Source of the DNA: Pannonibacter phragmitetus DSM 14782
GTDB taxonomy: Bacteria > Pseudomonadota > Alphaproteobacteria > Rhizobiales > Stappiaceae
Assembly (NCBI RefSeq): GCF_000382365.1
Contig: NZ_KB908224.1
Span: 62,001 to 126,000, forward strand
Direction: 5' to 3'
Length of the DNA: 64,000 bases
Part shown: positions 33,125 through 42,096 of the stretch, piece after piece
Layout of the letters: every line of letters begins with the position of its first letter
Position numbering within the stretch: the first letter of the stretch is position 1
The notes under the pieces: generated by a model
Told to the model about the DNA's origin: nothing
The model's input: only the letters and a program-made list of their open reading frames with translations
Database searches by the model: none
Made by a program: the position numbers and the translations under genes

Positions 33125-34393
33125 ATGAGCGAGTATGTCCCGATGCGCCTGCCCAGGCGCCGGTCGGTTGCCGTGCAGGTGGGTTCCGTGATGGTGGGCG
33201 GCGATGCGCCCGTCGTCGTGCAATCCATGACCAATACGGACACGGCAGATGCCGATGCCACCGTGGCGCAGGTCGCCGCACTGGCGCGGGCCGGGTCCGA
33301 GCTGGTGCGCATCACGGTGGACAGGGACGAGTCTGCTGCGGCCGTTCCGCGCATCCGCGAGCGGCTGGAGCGCATCGGCATCAATGTGCCGCTGATCGGC
33401 GACTTCCATTATATCGGCCACAAGCTGCTGGCGGACCATCCGGCTTGTGCCGAGGCTTTGGCCAAGTACCGCATCAATCCGGGCAACGTGGGTTTCAAGG
33501 CCAAGCGCGATACCCAGTTCTCGCAGATCATCGATATCGCCCAGAAATATGACAAGCCGGTACGCATCGGCGTCAACTGGGGCTCGCTCGATCAGGAGCT
33601 TCTGACGAAGCTGATGGACGAGAATGCCGCCAGCGCCAATCCGATTGCCGCTTCCGCCGTCATGCGCGAGGCGATCATCCAGTCCGGGCTTCTTTCGGCC
33701 GAGCGCGCCGAAGGCCTCGGCATGGCACGCAACAAGATCATCCTGTCGGCCAAGGTCAGCAATGTGCAGGACCTGATCGCCGTCTATGCGGATCTGGCGG
33801 CGCGCTGCGACTATGCGCTGCATCTGGGCCTCACCGAAGCGGGCATGGGCACCAAGGGCATCGTCGCCTCGGCGGCGTCCATGGGCATTCTGCTGCAGCA
33901 GGGCATTGGCGATACCATCCGCGTGTCGCTGACGCCGGAGCCGGGCGGTGACCGCTCGCGCGAAGTGCAGGTGGCGCAGGAACTGCTGCAGGTGATGGGC
34001 TTCCGCGCCTTCGTGCCGGTGGTGGCGGCTTGCCCCGGCTGCGGGCGGACAACGTCCACCGTCTTCCAGGAGCTGGCCAGCGACATTCAGGAGCATATCC
34101 GCGTGTCGATGCCTGTGTGGCGCGAGCAGTATCCTGGGGTGGAGAACCTCAACGTCGCGGTGATGGGCTGCATCGTCAACGGGCCGGGTGAATCGAAGTT
34201 CGCCGACATCGGCATCTCGCTGCCGGGCACGGGCGAATCGCCTTCTGCGCCTGTGTTCATCGACGGCGAGAAGGTCATGACCCTGCGCGGCCCCTCAATC
34301 GCGGACGACTTCAAGGCCATGGTGCTGGGCTATATCGAGCAGAAATACGGCTCGGGCAAGCCGCTGGAATTGCCCTCCGCTGTGCAGGAGTGA
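33125..34393 (+). CDS. ispG: 4-hydroxy-3-methylbut-2-enyl diphosphate synthase (flavodoxin)
   Basis: A 422-residue iron-sulfur enzyme of the non-mevalonate isoprenoid pathway, which reduces MEcPP to HMBPP. N-terminal TIM barrel motifs are [27 protein letters not shown] and RINPGNVG. The C-terminal cluster domain has the [4Fe-4S] ligands in ACPGCGRTT and [10 protein letters not shown]. The start is uncertain: ATG 33125 was chosen because homologues begin near [14 protein letters not shown], but ATG 33068 is also in frame. Confidence 0.95.
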   Translation: MSEYVPMRLPRRRSVAVQVGSVMVGGDAPVVVQSMTNTDTADADATVAQVAALARAGSELVRITVDRDESAAAVPRIRERLERIGINVPLIGDFHYIGHKLLADHPACAEALAKYRINPGNVGFKAKRDTQFSQIIDIAQKYDKPVRIGVNWGSLDQELLTKLMDENAASANPIAASAVMREAIIQSGLLSAERAEGLGMARNKIILSAKVSNVQDLIAVYADLAARCDYALHLGLTEAGMGTKGIVASAASMGILLQQGIGDTIRVSLTPEPGGDRSREVQVAQELLQVMGFRAFVPVVAACPGCGRTTSTVFQELASDIQEHIRVSMPVWREQYPGVENLNVAVMGCIVNGPGESKFADIGISLPGTGESPSAPVFIDGEKVMTLRGPSIADDFKAMVLGYIEQKYGSGKPLELPSAVQE

Positions 34394-34435
34394 GTTCGCC
34401 CTCCCGGCTGCAGTGCTGAAACAGGAGTTGCCGGA

Positions 34436-35320
34436 ATGCTGAATGCGGTGAAGGACGGCGGCACAAAGCCGGCCATTCTGGTGATCACGTCACAGGTGGT
34501 GCGCGGCAGTGTCGGCGGTCGCGGTGCGGTCTTTGCACTGGAGCGTCTGGGCTTCCCGGTGTGGTATCTGCCGACCATCCTGCTGCCCTGGCAGCCGCTG
34601 GTTGGGCGTGGTCAGCGCATCGTTGCGCCGATGACGGATTTCGATGCCATCACGGCGGATCTGGCCGCGTCCCCCTTCCTGCCGGAGATCGGCGCGGTCA
34701 TCACCGGCTATCTAGGCTCGCCCGAACAGGCCTCTGCCGTCGCCCGCCTCATCAAGGCGCTGCGGAAGGTGCGCCCCGAAGTGACCTATCTGTGTGATCC
34801 GGTGATCGGTGATCTGGAAGGCCTCTATGTGCCGGAGGCAACTGCTGCCGCCATCCGCGACGAGCTGGTGCCGCTGGCCGATATCTCGACGCCCAACCGT
34901 TACGAGCTGGCCTGGCTGACCGGGCGGCCAACCGATTCGGAGCTGCAGGCCCTGTCCGCCGCGCGGCATCTGGGTCCGGAACGGGTGGTTGTCACCTCGG
35001 CCCCGGCGATGCGGCGCAATTCCATCTCCAACCTGCTGGTGGGCAAGCGCGGCGCCGTTGCGGCCGAACACGCGGCCATCGACAATCCGCCCCATGGCAC
35101 GGGGGACTTCTTCTCCGCCCTGTTCATGGCCCGTCTGCTGGAAGGCATGGATGAGGACGAGGCGCTGGTGCGCGCTGCCGCTTCCGTGTTCGAGCTGGTT
35201 GCCCGCACGGTGAAGCAGGGTGCCAACGAGCTGCTTTACGCCGCCGAACAGCAGACACTCTGCCGCCCCATGGCACTCGTCAGCACCCGCCGGGTGATGG
35301 AGAGCGCCGGCGCGCGATGA
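34436..35320 (+). CDS. pdxY: Pyridoxal kinase
   Basis: A 294-residue ribokinase-fold enzyme that phosphorylates pyridoxal in the PLP salvage pathway. Features are an N-terminal ILVITSQVVRGSVGGRGAVF, the substrate loop, CDPVIGD near the middle, TPNRYELAWLTG, and the anion-hole/catalytic motif PPHGTGDFFSALF with its aspartate. ATGA at 35317-35320 overlaps the next gene, a DUF429 protein, so both are produced together. PLP is the cofactor of the class V aminotransferase at 4.4 kb. Confidence 0.93.
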   Translation: MLNAVKDGGTKPAILVITSQVVRGSVGGRGAVFALERLGFPVWYLPTILLPWQPLVGRGQRIVAPMTDFDAITADLAASPFLPEIGAVITGYLGSPEQASAVARLIKALRKVRPEVTYLCDPVIGDLEGLYVPEATAAAIRDELVPLADISTPNRYELAWLTGRPTDSELQALSAARHLGPERVVVTSAPAMRRNSISNLLVGKRGAVAAEHAAIDNPPHGTGDFFSALFMARLLEGMDEDEALVRAAASVFELVARTVKQGANELLYAAEQQTLCRPMALVSTRRVMESAGAR

Positions 35321-36066
35321 CCGGGCCGGGCTCCATGTCTCAGGCCAGACGGGTAGCCGGGGTTGATGGCTGTCCGGCAGGCTGGATCGCGGTGATTCTT
35401 GACGAAAGCCTGACAGCGCAGCCGCAGGTGCTGGTGACGCCCCGCTTTGCGGATCTTCTGGCGCTTCAGCCCCGGCTTGAGGTTGTGGCGGTGGACATGC
35501 CCATCGGCCTGCCGGACCGGATCGGCCCCGAGGGGCGGGGGCCGGAACGGCATGTGCGCCCGCTTCTGGGCATGCGCCAGTCCTCGGTGTTTTCCGTGCC
35601 TTCCCGTGCCGCGGTCTATTGCGAAGACTACCGGGAAGCCTGCCGGATCGCGCAGGAAACCTCCGAGCCGCCGCGCAAGGTGTCAAAACAGGCCTTCCAT
35701 CTCTTCCCGAAAATCCGGGAACTGGACAAGGCTCTGGCCGGTGAGCGGCAAGAGCGCGTGTTCGAGGTGCACCCGGAAGTGGCCTTCTGGCGGCTCAATG
35801 GCGGCGCGCCCATGAGCCTGCCGAAAAAGATCAAGAGCCGCATCAATCCGGACGGCATGGACGAGCGCCGCGCCTGTCTGGCCGCTCACGGGCTTGAGCC
35901 TGCGTTCCTGTCACAGAAGCCGCCGTGCGGGGCAGGGGCGGATGATTTTCTCGATGCCAGCGTCAATGCCGTCATGGCCCTGCGCATTCTGGCAGGTCAT
36001 GCAGAGCCATTCCCGAAGGATTTCTCCCGCGACAGCTGCGGCCACCGCATTGCCATCTGGGCGTGA
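35317..36066 (+). CDS. DUF429 family protein (RNase H-like fold)
   Basis: A 249-residue protein of the DUF429 family, predicted to have an RNase H-like nuclease fold. Acidic residues sit where the fold places its metal ligands: VAGVDGCPAGWIAV near residue 13, VVAVDMPIGLPD near 58, and the C-terminal ADDFLDASVNAVMAL. The function is unknown. It starts inside the pdxY stop codon (ATGA), an odd partner for a vitamin kinase; this coupling is the only clue to its role. It converges on the YkuD gene. Confidence 0.88.
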   Translation: MTGPGSMSQARRVAGVDGCPAGWIAVILDESLTAQPQVLVTPRFADLLALQPRLEVVAVDMPIGLPDRIGPEGRGPERHVRPLLGMRQSSVFSVPSRAAVYCEDYREACRIAQETSEPPRKVSKQAFHLFPKIRELDKALAGERQERVFEVHPEVAFWRLNGGAPMSLPKKIKSRINPDGMDERRACLAAHGLEPAFLSQKPPCGAGADDFLDASVNAVMALRILAGHAEPFPKDFSRDSCGHRIAIWA

Positions 36067-36078
36067 GATGCTGCGGGC

Positions 36079-37431
36079 CTAAGGCTTCACCTTCGGCGCC
36101 GTGGCGACGGTGGTCAGGTCCACCTGAGGCGGGGTGGCATCTTCTTCTTCGGAGCTGCCGAAGCTGAGCCAGCGCTTGAAGAAGCCTGGCTTCTGCTCGG
36201 CAGCCTGAGCCTCCGGGGCAAAGGCCGTTGCGGTCACGTCTGCTGCCGCTGGTGATGCCGGAGGAGTGGCTGCTGCCGTGCTGGCAACCGTCTCTGCGGG
36301 CTGGCCGGGCGCCTGCTCTGCCGCAACCGGCGTCTGGGCAGGCTTTGAAGCAAACAGGCTGGCAAAGACGCCACCGGTGGAGCCCGGGGCCGCAGGTGCA
36401 CCGGCGGGAGCTTCTGCCGTTGCGGGCTCTGCCGGTGCGTCTTGCGCCGCCTCTTCCGGCTTGTCGTCGCTGCCGAACTTCGGATTGACGATGGCGGCGA
36501 TCATGGCCGCCCGTTCCTTGGCCCGCTGTTCGCGTTCCGCCTCTTCCCGGATATTGGCCATCGCCACTTGGAAGGCCTCGGCGTCCTTCTTCTGCTTGGC
36601 TTCCACGGCAACACGGATGGCCTGCGGTACTTCATAGGCCGGGCATTGGGCCGTTGCGCGGAAGGGCACATTGGCCATCAGCGGCGTGGCGTTGAACACA
36701 TACTGCTTTTCGCAGACATCGATCTTCGGTGTCTGTTTCGTCACTTCGAAGTGGTCATAGCCCACCTTCAGCATGCGCCAGAAGTCCATGTGCGGGCTGT
36801 CATTGTGCCGCGCCATGTTCTCCGCCGTCATGCGGAAGGGGAACGCCTGCACCTGGAACGACCGCTGCCCGCCCTTGAAGCTGTCCCGGGCCAGCGCATA
36901 GATGTCCTCGATCTGCGGATCGGTCATGGCATAGCAGCCGCGCGACGAGCAGGCGCCATGCACCATCAGATGCGTGCCGGTGCGGTTGTGCGACCGGTCA
37001 TAGGCATTTGGAAAGCCCATGTTGAAGGCAAGGTGGTAGCTGGAGTTGGGGTTCATCAGTCCCGGTGTGATCTCGTAGAACCCCTCCGGTGCCTGCCGGT
37101 CGCCTTCCTTGACCTTGGGACCGAGCTCACCGGACCACTTGCAGATCTCGAAAGTTTCGAGCAGGGCAAAGCGGCCCTCCCGGTTCTGCTTCCAGACTTC
37201 AAGCGTGCTTTCTTCCTTGAAGATGCGGATCAGAATGGGCGAGCGCGCATCCATCTTCAGTTCGGTGAACTTCGCCTTGATGGCTGGGCGCACCTCGCGC
37301 AGATGCTTGGGGCCGAAGGCAACGTATTCATCCCCCGACTGGCAGCCTGCAAGAAGCGCGGCCAAAGCCAGAGCGCCAGCCAGGCGGATGACCTTGCGGG
37401 CTGTAGGTTTCGGAAAGGCAATCATGCCCAT
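36079..37431 (-). CDS. YkuD-type L,D-transpeptidase lipoprotein (YafK-like)
   Basis: A 450-residue envelope protein. The signal peptide ends in lipobox LLAGC near residue 29. The catalytic YkuD domain (about 60-230) contains THLMVHGACSSRGCYAM with the histidine and nucleophile cysteine of the H...S-x-G-C motif, as in YafK/DpaA. The second half (about 300-450) is a long Ala/Pro/Glu-rich low-complexity tail, probably spanning the periplasm. YafK homologues remove or rearrange Braun-lipoprotein links to peptidoglycan. Either crosslinking or hydrolysis is possible here. Confidence 0.9.
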   Translation of the reverse strand: MGMIAFPKPTARKVIRLAGALALAALLAGCQSGDEYVAFGPKHLREVRPAIKAKFTELKMDARSPILIRIFKEESTLEVWKQNREGRFALLETFEICKWSGELGPKVKEGDRQAPEGFYEITPGLMNPNSSYHLAFNMGFPNAYDRSHNRTGTHLMVHGACSSRGCYAMTDPQIEDIYALARDSFKGGQRSFQVQAFPFRMTAENMARHNDSPHMDFWRMLKVGYDHFEVTKQTPKIDVCEKQYVFNATPLMANVPFRATAQCPAYEVPQAIRVAVEAKQKKDAEAFQVAMANIREEAEREQRAKERAAMIAAIVNPKFGSDDKPEEAAQDAPAEPATAEAPAGAPAAPGSTGGVFASLFASKPAQTPVAAEQAPGQPAETVASTAAATPPASPAAADVTATAFAPEAQAAEQKPGFFKRWLSFGSSEEEDATPPQVDLTTVATAPKVKP

Positions 37432-37604
37432 CTGCAGTCACACCTGAAAGAAAAGCTGCCTTGCCGCCGTCAGGAGCGGACAAAGCCATCATTCGCACAA
37501 GGGTAAGGTGCCGCCTTGTCTTCCGCAAGATGGCAGGACCATGCGGGATCATAAATCAGCGTAGAGAAAACAGGGGGATGCAGCGGATGAGGCCTTCTCA
37601 TGCA

Positions 37605-37639
37605 AAAAAACCGGCACAGGTTGTCCTGCGCCGGTTTTT
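37605..37639 (-). terminator. Intrinsic terminator of accA
   Basis: CCGGC-A-CAGG pairs with CCTG-C-GCCGG (one A-C mismatch) around TTGT, flanked by an A-run and a T-run. It lies 23 bases after the accA stop codon; read on the minus strand the stem is followed by seven Ts. Confidence 0.88.
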
Positions 37640-37661
37640 GAAGGTCACATCCGCGCAGCTT

Positions 37662-38615
37662 TCAGAGGCTGCGGCCGATGGCGAGGAACTTGTCGCGGCG
37701 CAGCTTGCGCACCTGATCAGCAGACAGGCCCTCGAAAGACTTAAGCGCCTCGTCAATCGCCTTGCCGGCGCGGTCGATGGCCGTCTCGCGGGCACGGTGG
37801 GCGCCGCCCGCCGGTTCCTCGATGATGCCGTCGATGATGCCGAGTTTCAGAAGATCCTGCGCAGTGATCTTCATGTTGGTCGCTGCTTCCTGCGCCCTTG
37901 CGCTGTCGCGCCACAGGATCGAGGCTGCGCCTTCCGGCGAAATCACGCTGTAGATCGCGTGTTCCAGCATCAGCACCTTGCTGGTGGCGGCAATGGCGAT
38001 GGCGCCGCCCGAACCGCCTTCACCGATGACGGTGGCGATGTTCGGCACACCAAGGCTGAGGCAGCGGTCGGTGGAGCGGGCGATGGCTTCCGCCTGGCCG
38101 CGCTCTTCCGCGCCAAGGCCCGGATAGGCGCCGGCCGTATCGACGAAAGACAGCACCGGAATGCCGAACTGGTCGGCGAGATCCATGATGCGCACCGACT
38201 TGCGGTAGCCTTCGGGGCGGGCCATGCCGAAATTGTGCTTGAGGCGGGTTTCCGTGTCCGAGCCCTTTTCCTGCGCCAGAATGGCGACGGACTGGCCCCG
38301 GAAGCGGCCGAAGCCGGCAATGATCGCCTGATCGTCGGAGAACTTGCGGTCACCGGCCAGCGGCGTGAAGTCCTCGATGAGGCCCTGGATGTAATGGGCC
38401 GCATGCGGGCGGTCCGGATGGCGGGCCACCAGCGTCTTCTGCCAGGGGGTCAGCTTGGAATAGAGGTCATTGAGGGTCTGGCTGGCCTTGGCCTCAAGGC
38501 GGCCGACTTCCTCGTCCACGTTCACCGCTTCGCCGGTCGCTGCCAGCGCACGCAGTTCCTGGGCCTTGCCGATGATGTCGGCGACGGGTTTTTCAAATTC
38601 CAGATAGCTGTGCAT
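37662..38615 (-). CDS. accA: Acetyl-CoA carboxylase carboxyltransferase subunit alpha
   Basis: A 317-residue subunit of the carboxyltransferase that makes malonyl-CoA for fatty-acid synthesis; it pairs with AccD. Visible motifs include YIQGLIEDFTPLAGDR, the DDQAIIAGFGRFRG region, FVDTAGAYPGLGAEERGQAE, and the oxyanion GEGGSGGAIAI. Length and order match the family, and a terminator follows. The upstream 208 bp before the DUF3108 gene contain a hairpin (CCCCGGC/GCCGGGG around 38774-38793) and no gene. Confidence 0.97.
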   Translation of the reverse strand: MHSYLEFEKPVADIIGKAQELRALAATGEAVNVDEEVGRLEAKASQTLNDLYSKLTPWQKTLVARHPDRPHAAHYIQGLIEDFTPLAGDRKFSDDQAIIAGFGRFRGQSVAILAQEKGSDTETRLKHNFGMARPEGYRKSVRIMDLADQFGIPVLSFVDTAGAYPGLGAEERGQAEAIARSTDRCLSLGVPNIATVIGEGGSGGAIAIAATSKVLMLEHAIYSVISPEGAASILWRDSARAQEAATNMKITAQDLLKLGIIDGIIEEPAGGAHRARETAIDRAGKAIDEALKSFEGLSADQVRKLRRDKFLAIGRSL

Positions 38616-38824
38616 GAACCGTTTACCTGATGGCCGCTGCAGTCCTGCCCGGAGGAGGCTGGACCCTTCGCGTGCCGTGTGTCCCGGGTCTAATGTTGTG
38701 GCGCGACACTGGAGAGCAAGATCCCATGAGTCAAGCGCGGCTGTATCAGGAGGTTAAGGATGGTGCAAGCGATCCCCGGCAAAACCGCCGGGGTCTGTCC
38801 TGAAAAGACCGGAAGTCCGGGCTT

Positions 38825-39691
38825 TCAACGGGCGGCCTGATCCTGTCCTGGGCCGTCGATGTTCAGCTTCGTGGCTTCCACGATCATCTGGCCGCTCGCC
38901 GTGGGCATGACGATCCGGTAGGGAATGAGCACGTCATTGCGGCCCATTGGCGCCAGCCAGGCTTCCATCTGGGCCTCTTCCATCTGCTTGACGGATTCCT
39001 TGCCCGGGCGGTGGCCTGCAATCGCCTTCCAGCGCGCGCCGCAGACGACGACAGGACCGTCATAGCCACGGCCGGAGACTTCCTTGATTTCCTTGTATTC
39101 CATCTGGATGTCGAAGCGGGTCCAGCCATCGAACACGGGGAGCTTGCGCTTGCAGGCGGCAGGCCCCAGTGCGTCCTTGCCCGTGGCAACCGGCATTACG
39201 GCGGCGCTCAGCGGGTCCATGGCGTTTTGCTGGTGCTTCCTGGTGATCTCGATGCGGTCCGGCACCGGCTTGAAGGGGGGCGCGGCCTCTGCCTCGCGGA
39301 TGTTGCCGGAGCCTTGCGTCATCAGCACGTAGAAATCGCGGTTGGCTGCCTGCGAGGCCATGGAATATTTGGATGGCACCACCTTGCCCCCCACCAGCCA
39401 GCCGGTGGCTTCCGCCCCGCCGCGTCCGGTGGAGAACAGGCTGCCGATGCCGGCAGGCTCAAGTCCGACCTTGGCGGAATAGGCATTGCCCTGCAGCACG
39501 ATGGACATGCTGCCCTTGCCGATGACAAGGCCGGCGACCGTGATGTCGTAGAGCCCGCCGATGCGGGCGGTTTTGGCGTCAGCGTCTGCGGAAGCCATCG
39601 AAACGGGCAGGGCGGCGGCGCAGGTGAGGGCGAGCGCACGAAGGGTGGCGGGCAAGGTTCCGGCCTTTCTGCTCAGTACATATCTCGACAC
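38825..39691 (-). CDS. DUF3108 family exported protein
   Basis: A 288-residue protein of the DUF3108 family with a signal sequence in the first about 37 residues (ending ASADADA). The mature domain begins with the family's GLYDITVAGLVIGKGSM and continues YSAKVGLEPAGIGSLFSTG; the C-terminal MPTASGQMIVEATKL closes it. Periplasmic, function unknown. The start was chosen at GTG 39691 because a perfect AGGAGG lies 6 bases upstream; a GTG at 39709 would contain that site. It is divergent from rpmB. Confidence 0.88.
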   Translation of the reverse strand: MSRYVLSRKAGTLPATLRALALTCAAALPVSMASADADAKTARIGGLYDITVAGLVIGKGSMSIVLQGNAYSAKVGLEPAGIGSLFSTGRGGAEATGWLVGGKVVPSKYSMASQAANRDFYVLMTQGSGNIREAEAAPPFKPVPDRIEITRKHQQNAMDPLSAAVMPVATGKDALGPAACKRKLPVFDGWTRFDIQMEYKEIKEVSGRGYDGPVVVCGARWKAIAGHRPGKESVKQMEEAQMEAWLAPMGRNDVLIPYRIVMPTASGQMIVEATKLNIDGPGQDQAAR

Positions 39692-40067
39692 GTCGAACCT
39701 CCTCGGCACCTCGTCCGGTGCCCGGTGACAACCTTTCCCGGCAGGAGCCGCCGCCCCGTTGCTGCCTGCCTGGCGAATTCTATCGGTGCTTCCGGCGCGG
39801 CTGGCGCGCAGCGGATGGCATCATCATGCCAATTGTTCGGTGGTATGGTAACCGCTTGGTTAATTTCCGGCATCCTGCATCGGATTTTGCAGCTTTCGCT
39901 TTCCTGAGGCGGTGAAGCCTTGACGCTGGCCGCCAAGGCCAGTATAGGGAGCCAGATTTTTCCGAAATGAGCCGGTTTTGATGTTGCCGGACCTCGCGGT
40001 CCGCTCCATACCGGCTGTAACCGTACCGGGTCCCAGCGGCCCCGGCCAGTAGAAAAAGGGTGATCCA
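39692..40067. other. 376-bp divergent regulatory region before rpmB, no gene seen
   Basis: The region separates the DUF3108 gene (minus) from rpmB (plus). It contains the strong rpmB promoter and a roughly 110-nt rpmB leader with a small hairpin CGGACC-TCGC-GGTCCG (39988-40003). The part next to DUF3108 contains the AGGAGG ribosome-binding site of that gene. I see no open frame with a ribosome-binding site. Confidence 0.7.
39920..39948 (+). promoter_or_regulatory. Sigma-70-type promoter of rpmB
   Basis: TTGACG (39920-39925) and TATAGG (39943-39948) are separated by exactly 17 bases, close to the housekeeping consensus. The spacer itself is the palindrome CTGGCC-GCCAA-GGCCAG. The predicted start is near 39955. 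Confidence 0.7.
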
Positions 40068-40364
40068 ATGGCACGCCGTTGCGAGCTTTCCGGCAAGGAC
40101 GTCATGTCCGGGAACAATGTTTCCCACGCCAACAACAGGACCCGTCGCCGGTTCCTGCCGAACCTGTGCAACGTTTCGCTGATCAGCGACACGCTGGGTG
40201 AGACTTTCAAGCTGCGCATCAGCGCCCATGCCCTGCGCTCGGTCGAGCACCGCGGCGGCCTGGATGCCTTCCTCCTGAAGGCGGCTGACTGCGAGCTGTC
40301 CACCAAGGCACGGCTGATCAAGGCAGAAGTCAAGCGCCGTCAGACCGCTGCTGCTGCGGCCTGA
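40068..40364 (+). CDS. rpmB: 50S ribosomal protein L28
   Basis: A 98-residue L28. It has the N-terminal [20 protein letters not shown], the basic [15 protein letters not shown] segment and the alphaproteobacterial C-terminal extension ending [17 protein letters not shown] 5 bases before ATG is the ribosome-binding site. A strong promoter lies about 145 bp upstream. A queuosine-precursor transporter follows after 16 bp and is probably on the same transcript. Confidence 0.97.
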   Translation: MARRCELSGKDVMSGNNVSHANNRTRRRFLPNLCNVSLISDTLGETFKLRISAHALRSVEHRGGLDAFLLKAADCELSTKARLIKAEVKRRQTAAAAA

Positions 40365-40380
40365 TACGGCCCGCTGCCGG

Positions 40381-41046
40381 ATGAGCAAGGCAAACGCCAT
40401 TTCCAATGGTGATATCGCCATCGCAGTCCTTGCGATGGCGATTGTCGTTGTGGCCTCCAATTTTCTGGTCCAGTTCCCGGTTGAGGGAACGGTGAGCGGC
40501 CTTGTGCTGGCCGACCTGCTGACCTGGGGTGCCTTCACCTATCCGGCTGCCTTCCTTGTCACCGATCTCACCAACCGGCGCTTCGGCCCTGCCGCTGCGC
40601 GCCGGGTGGTCTATGCCGGTTTTGTGCTGGCAGTTGCCCTTTCGGTGGTTCTGGCAACGCCGCGCCTTGCGGTGGCTTCCGGCTCGGCTTTCCTGATTGC
40701 CCAGCTTCTTGATGTGACGCTGTTCAACCGGCTGCGCCGCGCCGCTTGGTGGAAAGCGCCGCTCGTCTCTTCGGTTATCGGCTCGGTGGTCGATACGCTG
40801 ATCTTCTTCTCGATTGCCTTTTCGCCGCTCTTCACCGGCCTGCTCGGCTATCATGATGACTTCGCCGTCGAAAACGCGCCGCTTTTCGGCATCTTCGCCG
40901 CGGAACTGCCGCGCTGGATTTCCTGGGCGCTGGGTGATCTGACGGTGAAGCTGGCGGTGGCGCTGTTCCTGCTGGCGCCCTACCGCATTCTCTTTGCGTT
41001 CATCCGGCCGATGCAGGACGCAGGTTCCGCGCCGCTCTCCCGCTGA
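40381..41046 (+). CDS. VUT-family queuosine-precursor transporter (YhhQ-like)
   Basis: A 221-residue inner-membrane protein with six hydrophobic helices. The family motifs TYPAAFLVTDLTNRRFGP and the IAQLLDVTLFNRLRR stretch are visible, plus the SSVIGSVVDTLIFFSIAF helix. Members take up preQ0/preQ1 for tRNA modification with queuosine. It follows rpmB by 16 bp with no separate promoter or preQ1 riboswitch space, so it is likely expressed with L28. Confidence 0.9.
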   Translation: MSKANAISNGDIAIAVLAMAIVVVASNFLVQFPVEGTVSGLVLADLLTWGAFTYPAAFLVTDLTNRRFGPAAARRVVYAGFVLAVALSVVLATPRLAVASGSAFLIAQLLDVTLFNRLRRAAWWKAPLVSSVIGSVVDTLIFFSIAFSPLFTGLLGYHDDFAVENAPLFGIFAAELPRWISWALGDLTVKLAVALFLLAPYRILFAFIRPMQDAGSAPLSR

Positions 41047-41055
41047 TCTTCTGTT

Positions 41056-42096
41056 TCAATCATCAAGCCTGAACCGCAGCAGCAGCGTGCGCTGCAGCAG
41101 CGAGCGGTTGTTGTCCGACATCAGTGTCAGGATCACGCGCCCGCCCGCGTCCTTGTGGACGGCCAGCGCTTCCATATTGTCGATTTCGTGCGACGGGCCT
41201 GCCTCCAGCAGGATTTCGCCCTTCAGTTTTGCGCCGGGGCGGATCTCGCTGCCCTTGAAGCGGCGCAGGCGCATGCCGATCCAGTCCTGCATGTTGAAGC
41301 GCCGCTCCAGCAGCAGCAGATCGCCATTTGGCAGGAACTCAGCCTCCGTGGCGTCGAACTCGCCGGAACGCTCTATCTCGAAACTGCCCGCCAATGGCCC
41401 GCCGATGATGAAGCCGGGCAGGGCGTTCTTCGCCGCATCCGGGTGGCGTTCACCGATGGCAACGAGACCGCCCTTCAGCGGGCTGGACAGGGCCGAGCCT
41501 GCCAGCGCCTCCGGCCCCTTGTTGCCGCGCAGCTTGCGGAAGCCTTCCGGCGTTTCCACCTGCGACAGGGCCTTGGCCTTGCCTGACGTCAGCGGCCAGG
41601 CAAAACGGTAGATGCGGTTGACCCGCTCCACGCTGACGAAGAGCTCCGTCCGCTTGCCGTTGATGCCAAGCGTCATGCCTTCCGTGTCCCAGGCCTTGCT
41701 GTTTTGCAGGACGGCGCCCTTCGGGTCGTGCGCAAGGGCAGTGCGGGCAGATGTGATGCCCAGCGGGCGCCCGTTGGCGTCCTGCTGCAGTTCGAAGGCG
41801 ATCCAGCGGGCGTCGTCGGTCACCGCCAGATGGGACGCGCCACCCTCCAGCGTGATCAGGGCAGAGATGCCGCCATATTTCTTGGCAGGCAAGGAGAGAT
41901 CCAGCCCGCCCAGAAAGGTAAGCTTGCCAAAGCGCGTTGCATCGCTGCCGCGCTGAAACTGGGTGATTGGCCGCGTGCGGATGGAGAGGCTTTCCCCGTC
42001 CTGCAGCAGTGGTGCGGCATGGGCCTCCGGAAGGCCTGCCGCACCCGTGAAGGCCAGCAGGATGGCGGCTGCTGCCGCCAGCCAGGTCTTCTTCAT
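41056..42096 (-). CDS. Esterase-like activity of phytase family protein, exported
   Basis: A 346-residue protein with a signal peptide (residues about 1-27, ending AHA). A beta-propeller-like domain of the 'esterase-like activity of phytase' family follows; [35 protein letters not shown] and the [17 protein letters not shown] end are typical. It is a periplasmic or secreted phosphate-monoester or ester hydrolase candidate, without a defined substrate. Its ATG overlaps the cobT stop codon (ATGA, 42093-42096), so it ends the J-domain, cobS, cobT run. Confidence 0.88.
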   Translation of the reverse strand: MKKTWLAAAAAILLAFTGAAGLPEAHAAPLLQDGESLSIRTRPITQFQRGSDATRFGKLTFLGGLDLSLPAKKYGGISALITLEGGASHLAVTDDARWIAFELQQDANGRPLGITSARTALAHDPKGAVLQNSKAWDTEGMTLGINGKRTELFVSVERVNRIYRFAWPLTSGKAKALSQVETPEGFRKLRGNKGPEALAGSALSSPLKGGLVAIGERHPDAAKNALPGFIIGGPLAGSFEIERSGEFDATEAEFLPNGDLLLLERRFNMQDWIGMRLRRFKGSEIRPGAKLKGEILLEAGPSHEIDNMEALAVHKDAGGRVILTLMSDNNRSLLQRTLLLRFRLDD

